DNA of 64,000 nt from Doris montereyensis (GCA_037039925.1 JAXRKP010000151.1:403501-467500), one strand, 5' to 3'. Shown: positions 52,101-59,280, counted from the first letter of the stretch. Numbers and translations are program-made. The notes: a model not told the origin generated them from the sequence alone.

Positions 52101-54178
52101 GTGAAACATGCTTAAAGAGGTTGGGGGGGGGGGAGAGGGCATCTGGATTGGCACTTTTGGGACCATTGTCTACAAGTTTATAGCACAGAAATGTTCACAA
52201 GAGGTATAAATTATTTGTTTCAGAATGTTTATAGATGAGGTTAGGCAGAAAAAGTCAAAACTTCAGGATCATTTGCCCTAAAATTGAGTGAAAAGATGGC
52301 ACCAAAATTCTTATTATGTGATAGTTAATAGCCAATATGGTTTCACTGAATTCAACTGGCTATCGATAAAACACTTGCGAAGTTCAAGGTCCCAAAATAG
52401 TAGGAGAAGGTGGACAATTTGATTTTTATATCTATGTTCTTTCCTAACCTCGAGCTACATGTTTATCTGAAAATTATGCGACTACAGGTCACCACGGGCT
52501 CATTGATTCAAAAGTCGCATGCAACTACTTGTATTTCTTTGTCGGTGATTAGTTATGACCATTGTTCCCTCTAATTTTGTTTTTGTAGTCTGTGTGCAAA
52601 AAAACTTTTGCAGGCTCCTTGCTTTAGGCAGGAACATCCCACTTATTTCCTCTAAAATCCAAGGCTTTCTCACTTTTTCTGCGTTCAACTGAACGCATCC
52701 CTCTTTTAATTTTTTTAAATTATTATTTCGTTTTAAAGCAATGAGAAAGAAAGCTAAAGGAGACAAAGCTAGACTGCTGATTTTTACTGTCATTCTGCCT
52801 TTGTTTTTTCTTGTTTCCTTTTTTTATGCTTTTAATATGTAGAGCAAATTATTTCACAAATGTTGTTACAGTTTTATAGTTTTGAACGTGCAATTATGCA
52901 TACTGGCGTGCATTTATGGATACTTCTTAAATAGGACAATTTTCGGTCACCCGCCTTCAGGCAGCATTTGTGCAAACCGTGCAGTGATGCAGCGTGCAAT
53001 TATCCAATGACTACTTTAGCTCTTACGTTACGTTTATTATCTAAGGGGTATTATATGCATTGTATAAAATAGATATTATTTTACATATTTTTAATTGTAT
53101 GTCTTTACTGCGTGTGTATCTTTGTTTGTGAATTTATGTAGAGCTGTAATTTTCAATGATTTTACTTTCTACTTAATAAGAAAGCCAGTTTGTCCAGATA
53201 GTATAAATGACATTGTTTTTTTTTCCTTATTGATAACCTCAGCGTCAACAGCAGGAATTGGAACACATGAGACTGAGATATTTGGCAGCTGAAGAAAAAG
53301 AAGTCGTCAGCAAAGAGAACAGAGAGTTAGAGGAAATCAAGAACCAAATAAACAAGTATTATAAATTTGACTGTTATCATACTGTTCTATTATCAAAGAA
53401 GAATTCTGAGTAGTAGTCAGTTAGCAGGCTTTGTTTAAAACAGCCTTTCATCTTACCATTTTGATTGGCAAATAATGTTTGTGAAGCTTTCCCACCAATC
53501 AGATCGCTGGAGCACTGCATCTGCCAACTGAATGTTACCCCTGCCTGGGACTTAAAGTTTCAGAGACACTTAGAACATCTTTGGATTTATCCCAAGAAGT
53601 TTGGCTTAAGTTGGCAAATATAGATTTTAGTTAGGACCTTGACCGTAACAAATCAAAGCAAAAAGTAGCATACACTCAAAGTCTAGAAATGCATTTTTTA
53701 AAAAGAGTTAAATTAAGATTCTTAGATTAAGGAAAGAAAAAGAAAATATATTCGAGAATGCTAATCCATGATTTAGTGGAGTTTTTCCCGGTAATGTTTT
53801 CCCCTCTTGTCATGGTCGTTGTGTGTATATTTTAAGAATGTATCCTTGTTGTCTCTACCAGATTAAAGCAGATGGAAGAGGAGCGGCTCCGTAATACTTC
53901 AGATTCCAATCAGATTCCCCTTGTGAAAGACGCCTATGGCAAACCCCCTGAACATGGACTTGGACGCATCTGTTGACGAGCACATATCCAGGCTGGTGGA
54001 GGAAAGAGACACGCTCTTGCGAACTGGTGTCTACACGACCCAGGATAAAATCATTGCTGAGCTTGACAGACAAATACGTGAATCTATTGGCTCAAAAGTC
54101 TTCTTAGTAACTGTAGTGAATAGTGATAGGTCTTATTTCAGGCTGTCATTTCATTATCAATTCCAACTGCAGCAATGA
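17573..54178 (+). CDS. CEP120: Centrosomal protein of 120 kDa (CEP120), frame-broken in this sequence
   Basis: Twenty-three exons on the plus strand give about 1040 codons; human CEP120 has 986. Exons: 17573-17618, 23292-23563, 28155-28281, 33324-33475, 34479-34676, 35646-35764, 37163-37261, 38155-38376, 38863-38994, 39514-39626, 41344-41493, 42715-42832, 45440-45507, 45919-45990, 46330-46526, 47489-47577, 48136-48227, 48859-48970, 50333-50381, 50968-51090, 51908-52040, 53243-53355, 53862-54178. Landmarks: [89 protein letters not shown] and [12 protein letters not shown]. Family knowledge: C2 domains in the first two thirds and a C-terminal coiled coil; a daughter-centriole protein needed for centriole elongation and ciliogenesis. 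About twelve single-base frame shifts, many in homopolymers, break the frame, yet splice sites and conserved residues persist. Assembly error is favoured over a pseudogene. Confidence 0.94.
17619..18873. other. CEP120 intron 1, left part: no gene recognised
   Basis: An A-rich stretch at 17815-18100 is open on the minus strand only as low-complexity Phe/Leu/Cys codons. I see no family signal. The end of the following piggyBac element is probably within 18600-18873, but no TIR could be fixed. Confidence 0.5.
18874..20724 (-). mobile_element. piggyBac-type transposase gene, frame-broken
   Basis: From ATG at 20724 to TAA at 18874 on the minus strand, consecutive frames give an acidic N-terminus ([15 protein letters not shown]) and a DDE_Tnp_1_7 core. 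The three catalytic Asp regions are [24 protein letters not shown] and [13 protein letters not shown]. After [20 protein letters not shown] comes a C-terminal Cys/His finger ([20 protein letters not shown]). At least five frame shifts separate the pieces, so it is inactive as written. It lies antisense in CEP120 intron 1. Terminal repeats with TTAA were looked for but not fixed. Confidence 0.93.
20985..22570 (+). mobile_element. Second piggyBac-type transposase remnant, heavily decayed
   Basis: On the plus strand an acidic N-terminus ([17 protein letters not shown]) is followed by FTLDQIKIF, then [20 protein letters not shown] (first catalytic Asp), YTGKANTPL, and [19 protein letters not shown] (third catalytic Asp region) with [20 protein letters not shown]. 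There are many stops and shifts. It is a different lineage from the neighbour at 18874-20724 and points the opposite way; the two starts lie about 260 bp apart. Confidence 0.87.
22587..22860 (-). mobile_element. Tigger/pogo-type MITE with CENP-B-like HTH fragment
   Basis: TA-flanked ends CAGTGGAACTCGGCTATAAC and, reverse-complemented, CAGTGGTGCTTCATGTTTAA. The minus strand reads [20 protein letters not shown], the helix-turn-helix start of TIGD/pogo transposases. Only 274 bp remain, so it is non-autonomous. Confidence 0.85.
23194..23216. repeat. (AT)n microsatellite
   Basis: About 23 bp of AT dinucleotides just upstream of CEP120 exon 2. Confidence 0.9.
23292..23563 (+). CDS. CEP120: CEP120 coding exon 2, two frame breaks
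   Basis: The phase-1 join gives RGFPKRSKQ, matching CEP120 RHFPKRPKH. One extra A in the A5 run at about 23320 then shifts to [17 protein letters not shown] missing base near 23440 shifts to [17 protein letters not shown] and [12 protein letters not shown]. Donor CAG|GTGGTA. First C2 domain. Confidence 0.9.
24085..24640 (-). mobile_element. 5'-truncated Penelope-like element 3' end
   Basis: The reverse complement of this segment matches 32290-32850, the 3' part of the Penelope-like element in intron 3. Shared marks are ATCGATACRTTTGTAATTTG, CAATGTGATG/TGACATCACATTG, and TCTGACGAAGGGTTATACC. It is an independent, truncated insertion in CEP120 intron 2. Confidence 0.8.
24141..24166 (-). ncRNA. 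Hammerhead-ribozyme-like core in Penelope-like 3' end
   Basis: On the minus strand CTGACGA (24166-24160) is followed by a short GG...CC segment and GAAACGTC (to 24141). That is the order CUGANGA, stem II, GAAA, a palindromic ACGU stem III, and C at the cleavage site. Hammerhead motifs are known in Penelope-like elements. Stem II is imperfect here, so activity is doubtful. Confidence 0.45.
24655..26045 (-). mobile_element. Non-LTR retrotransposon fragment (reverse transcriptase), decayed
   Basis: Reading the minus strand: [17 protein letters not shown] near 26040, FADDLYSVW near 25730 (catalytic F-ADD box), and the C-terminal tail with HVNRMNDN and [13 protein letters not shown] near 24700-24830. 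The order and spacing fit an RTE/CR1-like reverse transcriptase. The stretch 24890-25540 within it is unrecognised and includes a 122-codon plus-strand ORF (25152-25520) without family signal. Confidence 0.72.
26046..27870 (+). mobile_element. Non-LTR retrotransposon fragment with RNase H (I/Jockey-like), 5'-truncated
   Basis: The plus strand gives, across several frames, [24 protein letters not shown] (catalytic ADD), [29 protein letters not shown], then an RNase H domain ([52 protein letters not shown]) and a Cys finger ([20 protein letters not shown]). Stops and shifts are frequent. It abuts the previous fragment head to head at about 26045, so one probably inserted next to or into the other. 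Confidence 0.85.
28155..28281 (+). CDS. CEP120: CEP120 coding exon 3, one frame break
   Basis: [20 protein letters not shown] matches the human KWYQLLSNKYTKFKSEI segment. The entry phase needs one A fewer in the A4 run at 28160-28163. Donor GTATCA. Confidence 0.88.
28282..29180. other. CEP120 intron 3, left part: nothing recognised
   Basis: T-rich intron sequence with no repeat or coding signal that I can name. Confidence 0.5.
29181..29715. mobile_element. Possible Tigger-like element related to the 81-bp repeats
   Basis: The left end carries ACCGCTTAATTAGAACG. The right end, reverse-complemented, carries CAACTGAAGCCGCTTAAAAACG. Both resemble the CCGCTTAATTGGAACAGC motif of the downstream 81-bp repeats. 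No transposase is visible and the ends are diverged. Confidence 0.4.
29766..30450. mobile_element. Foldback element with poly(G)/poly(C) ends, copy 1
   Basis: It starts with an 11-G run and ends with a 15-C run. The right half, reverse-complemented, repeats the left half: GATCATTTATCTA, AAAAATGTCCATA, ACAAAATATTTTGTAG, CGAGG/GGTAGGTAAAAA. The inverted arms are about 200 bp around a unique middle. Related copies lie at 40134 and 52123. No coding capacity and no TSD were seen. Confidence 0.8.
30561..32850 (+). mobile_element. Penelope-like retroelement (RT + GIY-YIG), 5'-truncated, frame-broken
   Basis: Plus-strand frames give the reverse transcriptase fingers/palm ([13 protein letters not shown] and RYIDDGFGI with the catalytic DD near 30850). 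Then come [19 protein letters not shown] and FFLCRGYP, and an intact 171-codon C-terminal ORF at 31393-31908 with a GIY-YIG endonuclease ([20 protein letters not shown]). RT plus GIY-YIG defines canonical Penelope-like elements. A short inverted copy of the 3' end (GAAATATGACAA) sits at 30563, as in some family members. The RT N-terminus is missing, and there are several stops. It sits in CEP120 intron 3 inside the 81-bp array. Confidence 0.9.
33324..33475 (+). CDS. CEP120: CEP120 coding exon 4
   Basis: It reads [20 protein letters not shown] then [12 protein letters not shown], open throughout. The acceptor may be at 33323 or 33326; neither joins exon 3 in phase, so another small error lies at this junction. 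Confidence 0.88.
33565..33873 (+). mobile_element. tRNA-derived SINE, copy A, with target duplication
   Basis: The head has an A box (GATAGAGTGGTTAGGC) and a B box GGTTCAAATCC (33619-33629). The tail is GAACTTTACTTTACT. Twenty-base flanking copies (TTACATACTTGTGCTTTCAT at 33545-33564, TTACATACCTGTGCATTCAT at 33874-33893) mark the target duplication. CEP120 intron 4. Confidence 0.93.
34479..34676 (+). CDS. CEP120: CEP120 coding exon 5
   Basis: 66 intact codons with [20 protein letters not shown] and [15 protein letters not shown], the best-conserved stretch of the gene. Acceptor TTCCAG, donor GTAAAT, phase 0 on both sides. Confidence 0.96.
34690..35001 (+). mobile_element. tRNA-derived SINE, copy B
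   Basis: Same head (GATGGCCGAGAGGTTAGGCT) and body as copy A (CAGGTGCAAATAGGTA, GGAGGTGATTATTACACC, GAACTTTACTTTACT). The B box is damaged. Within CEP120 intron 5. Confidence 0.9.
35646..35764 (+). CDS. CEP120: CEP120 coding exon 6, one frame break
   Basis: It begins [13 protein letters not shown] missing base near 35684 shifts to [19 protein letters not shown] and VTIEGSFQ. Donor GTATGG. The unshifted frame hits a stop. Confidence 0.9.
35765..37162. other. CEP120 intron 6: unclassified inverted element at about 36345-36640
   Basis: Mostly unrecognised. At 36352-36364 AGTAGTCCTACAA is mirrored by TTGTAGGACTACT-like sequence at about 36618-36632. The enclosed text shares ACGG/CCGA...TTTGGCAYACAG with the similar 320-bp structure at about 40735-41055. 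Possibly two members of one MITE family. Confidence 0.4.
37163..37261 (+). CDS. CEP120: CEP120 coding exon 7
   Basis: 33 intact codons; [15 protein letters not shown] aligns with human PTVGVSVALQREGI. Acceptor ATCAG, donor GTAATG. Confidence 0.88.
38155..38376 (+). CDS. CEP120: CEP120 coding exon 8 (linker), one frame break
   Basis: The low-complexity linker starts [18 protein letters not shown]. It changes frame in the G/A-rich run at about 38278-38298 to an acidic stretch ([15 protein letters not shown]). It leaves in phase 1 at GAG|GTATGT, matching exon 9. The linker is poorly conserved, so boundaries rest on splice signals and phase. Confidence 0.72.
38863..38994 (+). CDS. CEP120: CEP120 coding exon 9 (linker)
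   Basis: Entered in phase 1 it is open ([16 protein letters not shown], ending NKESYK), and it leaves in phase 1 at donor GTACGA. No recognisable homology; supported by phase and position. Confidence 0.7.
39514..39626 (+). CDS. CEP120: CEP120 coding exon 10, one frame break
   Basis: It reads VHHFTF. An extra T in the T5 run at 39560-39564 then breaks the frame before SIDLRSIKD, matching human [12 protein letters not shown]. It leaves in phase 2 at donor GTAATG. Start of the third C2 domain. Confidence 0.9.
40134..40585. mobile_element. Foldback element with poly(G) end, copy 2 (truncated)
   Basis: A 16-G run is followed by CACCTGGACTGGC and the same arm as copy 1 (TCATTTATCTACAAGTT, AAAAATGTCCATA, ATATTTTGTAGGCGAGGGTA). 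The middle (ACGCGCACAAGCATAGGATA, TAGAGGAGGAAAGG) is the reverse complement of the copy 1 middle. The second arm is missing. CEP120 intron 10. Confidence 0.78.
41344..41493 (+). CDS. CEP120: CEP120 coding exon 11
   Basis: [20 protein letters not shown] and [12 protein letters not shown] are close to human CEP120. No frame break. Donor GTTTAT leaves phase 2, completed by exon 12. Confidence 0.96.
42309..42504. repeat. (TTA)n microsatellite
   Basis: About 195 bp of TTA/TAT triplets with a few TCA and GTT interruptions, CEP120 intron 11. Confidence 0.97.
42715..42832 (+). CDS. CEP120: CEP120 coding exon 12
   Basis: [20 protein letters not shown] then [16 protein letters not shown], aligned with human LLVELWHKDK...IQLSNILSSEKTRFL. 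Intact. Donor GTGAGG. Confidence 0.95.
43182..44391 (+). mobile_element. TTAA-flanked piggyBac-type non-autonomous element with internal minisatellite
   Basis: TTAA at 43178-43181 and 44392-44395 flank imperfect TIRs (CCCTTTGAGCCGTAGGCCC; right end reverse-complemented CCTTTTGAGACCTAAGGCCC). Two subterminal palindromes CCCGGT-AA/AG-ACCGGG sit at 43198-43211 and 43243-43256. A plus-strand frame from ATG 43407 ([20 protein letters not shown], then after one shift [15 protein letters not shown]) looks like the acidic N-terminus of a piggyBac transposase. Everything after about 43660 is replaced by 84-bp repeats. CEP120 intron 12. Confidence 0.83.
43664..44238. repeat. 84-bp minisatellite, about 7 units
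   Basis: Exact 84-bp spacing of TTGTATCACCCAAACAGGTG at 43741, 43825, 43909 and 43993, then slightly irregular units. Each unit carries the palindrome TACTAGATCTAGTA and the dyad ATCACC/GGTGAT. Because 84 is a multiple of 3, long frames stay open on both strands; they are not genes. Confidence 0.95.
44600..44910 (-). other. Unrecognised Lys-rich open frame in CEP120 intron 12
   Basis: A minus-strand frame of 81 codons (44627-44872) reads [19 protein letters not shown] and stays polar and basic until a hydrophobic end. It may be a transposon or host fragment. I cannot name it, and no splice context supports a gene. Confidence 0.2.
45440..45507 (+). CDS. CEP120: CEP120 coding exon 13
   Basis: [20 protein letters not shown] aligns with human SNGEQCWRQTYSESVPVIA. 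Acceptor ATCAG, donor GTAAGT, phase 0 to 2. Confidence 0.9.
45919..45990 (+). CDS. CEP120: CEP120 coding exon 14
   Basis: [20 protein letters not shown] aligns with human NRIADLSYTVTLEDYGLV. It leaves in phase 2 and does not join the open frame of exon 15, so one frame break falls at or near this junction. Confidence 0.88.
46063..46155. repeat. (TCTG)n/(TA)n microsatellite
   Basis: Tandem TCTG/TGTC units followed by about 28 bp of TA, CEP120 intron 14. Confidence 0.93.
46330..46526 (+). CDS. CEP120: CEP120 coding exon 15, start of coiled coil, frame break
   Basis: After a variable Gln/Ser-rich stretch it reads [11 protein letters not shown] missing base near 46479 shifts to [13 protein letters not shown], matching human [20 protein letters not shown]. 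Donor GTAGCC. Confidence 0.88.
47190..47459 (+). mobile_element. tRNA-derived SINE of a second family
   Basis: AAGTTCCT at 47182-47189 and 47460-47467 is the target duplication. The head has a B box GGTTCAAGCCC (about 47244). The body contains GAACATGTTAAAGATCCC, a motif I associate with animal SINE central domains. The tail is A-rich. CEP120 intron 15. Confidence 0.82.
47489..47577 (+). CDS. CEP120: CEP120 coding exon 16, frame break
   Basis: [12 protein letters not shown], then a missing base near 47541 shifts to [12 protein letters not shown], as in human ALAEEWKKRDRERESL. Donor GTAAAA. Confidence 0.9.
48136..48227 (+). CDS. CEP120: CEP120 coding exon 17, frame break
   Basis: [19 protein letters not shown], then a missing base near 48193 shifts to [11 protein letters not shown]. 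Matches human [24 protein letters not shown]. Donor GTAATT. Confidence 0.9.
48859..48970 (+). CDS. CEP120: CEP120 coding exon 18, frame break
   Basis: [20 protein letters not shown], then a missing base near 48929 shifts to [14 protein letters not shown], matching human ESELQREKKEL and AKEDCIHQVELERLK. Donor AA|GTAAAT, phase 2. Confidence 0.88.
49070..50080. other. Possible unclassified insertion in CEP120 intron 18
   Basis: CCCGATTTAATCGGGATCAT at 49080 forms a hairpin and recurs as ATCCCGATTTTT nearby, with a diverged form (GATCCTGATTTTTTT, CCTGATTTAAA) near 50030. A plus-strand ORF of 72 codons (49244-49462), a dense AGATCT/CTAGAT cluster at 49466-49550 and a G17 run at 49942 lie between. 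No family recognised. Confidence 0.3.
50333..50381 (+). CDS. CEP120: CEP120 coding exon 19 (49 bp)
   Basis: [16 protein letters not shown], coiled coil, aligned with human IKQLEEDKHRLQQQL. Phase 2 entry, phase 0 exit at GTAAGA. Acceptor CCACAG. Confidence 0.87.
50968..51090 (+). CDS. CEP120: CEP120 coding exon 20
   Basis: 41 intact codons: [20 protein letters not shown] then [16 protein letters not shown], nearly identical to human. Donor GTTGGT. Confidence 0.96.
51908..52040 (+). CDS. CEP120: CEP120 coding exon 21, frame break
   Basis: IELERK, then one extra A in the A5 run at 51922-51926, then [20 protein letters not shown] and [11 protein letters not shown]. Donor GTGGGC. Confidence 0.95.
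52123..52450. mobile_element. Foldback element with poly(G) end, copy 3 (diverged)
   Basis: A G-rich start, then GCATCTGGATTGGCACTTTT, TCTACAAGTTTATAGCA, GAAATGTTCACA and GAGGTTAGGCAGAAA align with the arm of copies 1 and 2. It is more diverged and lacks the second arm. CEP120 intron 21. Confidence 0.65.
53243..53355 (+). CDS. CEP120: CEP120 coding exon 22
   Basis: [20 protein letters not shown], as in human [21 protein letters not shown]. Intact. It leaves in phase 2 at AA|GTATTA. Confidence 0.95.
53862..54178 (+). CDS. CEP120: CEP120 coding exon 23, frame break, C-terminus
   Basis: It starts [11 protein letters not shown]. An extra C in the C5 run at about 53945 shifts to the conserved [20 protein letters not shown] and [12 protein letters not shown]. 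The stop TGA at 54176-54178 gives a longer, unrelated tail than in human, so the true end could lie near 54100 if a base is wrong there. Confidence 0.9.
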
Positions 54179-55074
54179 TTGATAACCTTTAAGCATCAGC
54201 ATTGTAAAATGTATGAATGTAGACGAGAAATTTCCCATGAAAAACCTTCACATGCAGTCTGTTTTTTAAAATAAGAAAGTGTACATTCTGTCTCATTATT
54301 TATCAGAATGAAAACAAGAGAACAAGATCATGTGACACTATGTGCAAATCTTTTATTCTTACATTGAAAAAAAATTCTGGACAGCAAAAGCATGAATTTC
54401 CAAGTTGCAGAACTTTGTGTGGTGAAATATTTTTTACTTGAGTTTAATTTTCCTGTCATAAGTGTAAGCAATTCAAGTATTTGCAATCATGCATGTTGGG
54501 TTAAGTTGTTTATACTGAGTGTCACTCGTTCGCCTTACATTTATTTAATATTCTATAGATCTATTGTTTTGATTAAGTGGTTATTATTGTCATTATTATA
54601 TTTTTCATTATTAATGCTTTGTTACCCGGACTGTTTTTGTCAGTGTTTAACTTTTATAATTATATTATCATTTTTGTTTTGTTGTAGTCAATGAAGTTTC
54701 TATGTATATTTAATTTTCCATCGACACAGCTGTGCATATTTTATTAATGTATATATATATAATGACTTTAGATCATAGTTTTTTTTCTGTTAGAATTTGT
54801 ATGAATGGCTTTAGACAAATGAATTTGTATCTGTGATAAGTAAATGAATTTATACTTTTAAAAGCCATAATTTTTTCCTTGGTCACATAATTTAAAGCAA
54901 ATTCATTTCACAGCAAATGCATCTTTTTGTTTTTAATTTTGTGAATATTAAGTCAGAGAAGTATATTGTAATTATCGTTTGTAATATAAATGCCTATATG
55001 ATATGATATTCAATGACTTGTCATCTGTCAATACAAATCTCCCTGAATAACATCTATATATACTGTTTGTATGT
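54179..55074. other. CEP120 3' flank
   Basis: AT-rich sequence that probably contains the 3' UTR. I could not fix a polyadenylation site. No other gene seen. Confidence 0.45.
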
Positions 55075-55280
<206 letters not shown>

Positions 55281-55701
55281 CCTCCCCGTCCTTTCTCCTA
55301 TTAGCCCCGTTTAACACCCCCCCCCATCCCCCAACTCCCAAAGATTAAATCCGTCCCTGTGTCTTAACATTGATTCTGTTCTAGTGAACTCTGTAAGGAA
55401 CAAAATTGATATTTCCATTGAGCAATTCTTGTTACATTCTCTTTCTTGATGCAAAGGAAAATATGGGGGTGTAAAGGGAATGTTTTTAATATAAATGTGA
55501 CTTCGCTGTTATTGATAGAATTGACATGTCATGTAATTAAACATAATTTATTCATTCTTAATGATGGCTGATTTTGTTTACCTTTTCAATTGTTTAATTT
55601 GTTTGTCTTTCAATTATTGCATTAATTGCAATCATATACATTTATTATTGATACCTTAGAAGCTTTTTCACATGATACATGCCTTGACCTAGATTAATAT
55701 A

Positions 55702-56193
55702 CAGTCACATCTCGATAGTCCGGACTTTGATAATCTGGATGCCTGGAAAGTCCGAATAGAGGAGCTGGGGACTGATTTTTTTCTTCCTTATTTGTACCCT
55801 ATAATGTGGAAATTTGGGGTTTCCGGATCCGAACACGTAATTTTGGATTGAGTTACCACAATATAGAGAGTTTATGTTTTGATAAATTGAACACTCAACT
55901 GTTCGAGATAGGCTAGGCAGTCCTGGTGAGACCAGACACATCAAAGCCACCTGACTCGATTTTCCTATTACGCTGGAGTCATACGATTTAGCAACATGGC
56001 GTCACAGCTAATTGAATGGTGCGCCACATTGCCCAGGCAGGCGAATAGACGCGAGTGGGTGTCTGGTCGACCCAGACAAGGCCTACATTACTGGTAGCTT
56101 TAGCTGATTCACAATGTGTCACTTTAATTGGCGATTCGATAATCCAGACGAATTGCTCGGAATGGAGGTGTTTGGACTAGCGAGCCGTGACTG
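55702..56193. mobile_element. TA-flanked MITE (Tc1/mariner-pogo class)
   Basis: TA dinucleotides flank inverted ends CAGTCACATCTCGATAGTCC and, reverse-complemented, CAGTCACGGCTCGCTAGTCC. 492 bp, with secondary inner copies of the GATAATC(T/C)(G/A)GA motif. No transposase frame. Confidence 0.85.
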
Positions 56194-56199
56194 TATATT

Positions 56200-57400
56200 A
56201 TATAATACGGTTCTAACTCAAAATGTTGTGTGGCAAAAGGTACTAAGCTCAAGGTGTGCGCCAGTACATCACAAGTACTCATAATAAGTTGAATTAATAT
56301 CACGTATAAGGATGAGCTTCTTGACATTTTAATTTGAGAAACATGGAGAGTGACATCTTTGACATCGCTTTTCTTAGAAATATGGTAGTATTGACTTATT
56401 TAAGGCCATCCGCTTGTGACTTGGTAGTACATGTATCTTTTATGCCATTTTATTCTCATACTAACATATACATGAACCTGATACACACCTGCTTCTTAAA
56501 TGTTTTGCATGTCAAGAAGATTGAAGATGTCAATGTCAACATTTCATTGAAGGGGTGCAGATACAAGATTAGACCACCACCTTGTACTTGTAAAAGTCAA
56601 ACTGAAATTAAAATGCTATAAGACAGTAACTAACCTAAGGTTCAAATTCCAAATGAATCTTGTAGGTTGCAGTAAAACAAATAAAAAACTATAAAAAAAA
56701 ATAATTTTTTGGAAGAGCTGAAAAACAAGTTTGAACTTCTATCTGACCTACAGGAGGAAGAAATCACAATGGTATAAGATGAAAGAAACATTTCCATCTA
56801 CCTGTAACATTGTATCAGGCTGCAAAGGCAGTGGTTTCACATTCTCTCAAGTTGTAGAATGGGCAGGAGCTCTAGATAAACACTAGTCGAAATTGGAGTG
56901 CGAACATCATAATACATGGTCAACTCATGATGATTTAAATTAAAAATTTAATGCAGCACGAAAACCATTACCGTCTTCATTCACCACATTCACTTGGCAT
57001 TACAAGATCTAAAGTAGCACTGTGGCAGGTAGCAATTCTAACAGTTTTTGTTCAAATATCTTTTTGAATTTGTAGATATATTATATTATAGATCTATGAA
57101 TTTTGTGATGCAAATTACATTCCTCCAATTTTGGGCTGACTATGGAAGATAAGACAAAAATTATTATAGTAATTTTTGTTCTAGGCTATATCTACAAAAG
57201 TACACACGGGGTACAATGCTTCCATTTTGGAATACATGTGTGGGGCCATTGGTCACAGTCACACGTGGGTCTCAAATTTAAATGGAATGTGAATTGGAGA
57301 CAAATCCGGTTTCAGAAACGATTCAATGTCTCTCTCCCCTCCCAAAATCGCATGTGGAAATAGTAGTGAATGTGAAGCCACTGTAGTTGCAACTATAGCG
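56200..57400. other. Intergenic region, no gene recognised
   Basis: Two short plus-strand ORFs (56334-56621, 57142-57363) have no family signal. A broken frame near 56820-57010 (SGFTFSQVVEWAGALDKH) could be old transposon sequence, but I cannot assign it. Confidence 0.35.
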
Positions 57401-57469
57401 AAAACAATTTCAACATAAGGAATGGATTCGATGGGTCTTTCACAAGGTTTAAAAGGAGATGGAAGAAAA

Positions 57470-58615
57470 CAGCTATATTGATATTACAATAATATAATCA
57501 GAAATATAAGTATAAGAGCATAAGCATGAAAAAAAAAAAAATTCCCAACCACTGACAGTGCTCCCAAGCTTTACTTGCTGTTTTCTATCTGAAAGATAAC
57601 TTTGGAGCAGAGAAACAAGAGTTTTGCGATAAACCATACGCCGACAATTTATGTAAAAGAATGTCGTGGGGCAAACAATCAAAGGCTTTGGATAGGTCCA
57701 TAAGTGTGGCAGCGACATAGTGACTTCTATCAAGGAAAGCTTCTAGTCTTCTGTAAGTCTAAGTGTAATCCTTTGGCACCCATGGCTTTTTCTAAAAGCG
57801 CTAAGAAAATCATGAAAAATATTATTAAAATATTCGGATAGCTGAAGTGCCATGACTTTTCAAAGATCTTACTGGTCTACAATTCTTTATATCTAATGGG
57901 TCATTTAAAAAAAATAGTGGTATTACTTGTGCCATCTTTAATTTATCTGGAAATGTACTTGTTTTAATAGACTTATTTATGATATTGCATATATTGCTTA
58001 TTCAATATTGGAGCACTGGCTGATATTGTGTCCTCGAGAGTCGACTTTCTGACATTTAAATTATTGATAATTTTCCCAATTGTTTCAGGGTTAGTTTCTT
58101 TGAATTCAAAGTTTGGTTCTTTTGTGTGTTTTCGATTATGGCCTTAATGCTATGGTGTAATTCTGAATCTAGTGATATGCTGTTACCAATGTCTTTCGCA
58201 AGGTTGACAAAGAAAATGGTGAAAGTTTTGCACAATTCTTGTGTATTGTTTACAACTTTGTCATCCTTTCTCAGAATTATTTTTTGCTCACTCGATTTGA
58301 TTTTGTTGGAAACAAAGGGTTTTATAGTGGGCCACAAATCCCTACTCTTTTGTGCAGCGGTCAAGAAAGTATTTTAAATATATTTTCTCTTCAGTTTTGT
58401 GACACAATTTCTACATTCTTTAAAAGTTGCCCAGCTTTCTTTGTTCTTAATCTTATCCTTTTGGTATTTGTTGTATGCCATTCTTTTACAATATATGGCC
58501 TTTCTGAGTGTGCTATTCATGTAAGGCACAGCAGCATTTAATATTATTATGCAGGTATCTATGTTTGGTTGGCGCATTAATGATAAAAGAAAATGTTTAA
58601 AACCTTGCAATAGAC
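57470..58615 (-). mobile_element. Non-LTR retrotransposon fragment (Jockey/CR1-like linker and RT start)
   Basis: Minus-strand frames give AVPYMNSTLRKAIYCKRMAY, AAQKSRDLWPTIKPFVSNK, LRKDDKVVNNTQELCKTF and the RT motif [19 protein letters not shown] followed by [20 protein letters not shown]. Endonuclease and C-terminal RT are missing; at least three frame shifts. Confidence 0.85.
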
Positions 58616-58639
58616 ACTACCAAGAGGACCAGTGGAGTT

Positions 58640-59241
58640 ATTACTAATACTAACTAACCTGCCCCACGAGATATTCCAATATATTGAGATCCGCCTACCG
58701 AAAAAAGAAGTCTGTCAAGTAGTGAAGGCCATCATAAAACCACTTAACTCTGGTAAACCAGTAGGACCTGACCGGGTGTAAACAGGTTTTGATAGAGGAT
58801 GCTATAGCAATTGCTGTAAATGATAGTTTATTATTAGATCAATACAACTCTTTCTACGATCAGGAAAACCATCGATGATAAGAGAGGCACAGAGGCAAGA
58901 ATTTGCAAGGCACAGGCAACTTTCATTAAAATGAATAACATTTGGAAAGATAGAAAAACAACTCAAACGAAAGAAAGATGAGATTATTGAATTCTTCCTT
59001 AAAACCAGTCCTATGAAAGCGAAACATGGGATATATTATGTGTATAAAAAAAAAACCCCAAACTGCAGCAAGAAACTGCTAATTATTTATAAATGGATGC
59101 CTCAAAAGATTCTGAGAGTCAGAGGGCTGAAACTAATCAGAAATGAAGACCTTTGGCTGAGAACAAATTAGAAAGAAATCGAAGTAAAAATAGGTCAAGG
59201 AAGATGAAGGTAGATAAGGCAAACCCTCCAAAAACCATTCT

Positions 59242-59280
<39 letters not shown>

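Noticed and set aside
17573..54178. CEP120 as a confirmed pseudogene
   Set aside because: Intact splice sites and conserved residues on both sides of every break, with breaks mostly in short runs, fit sequence error better.
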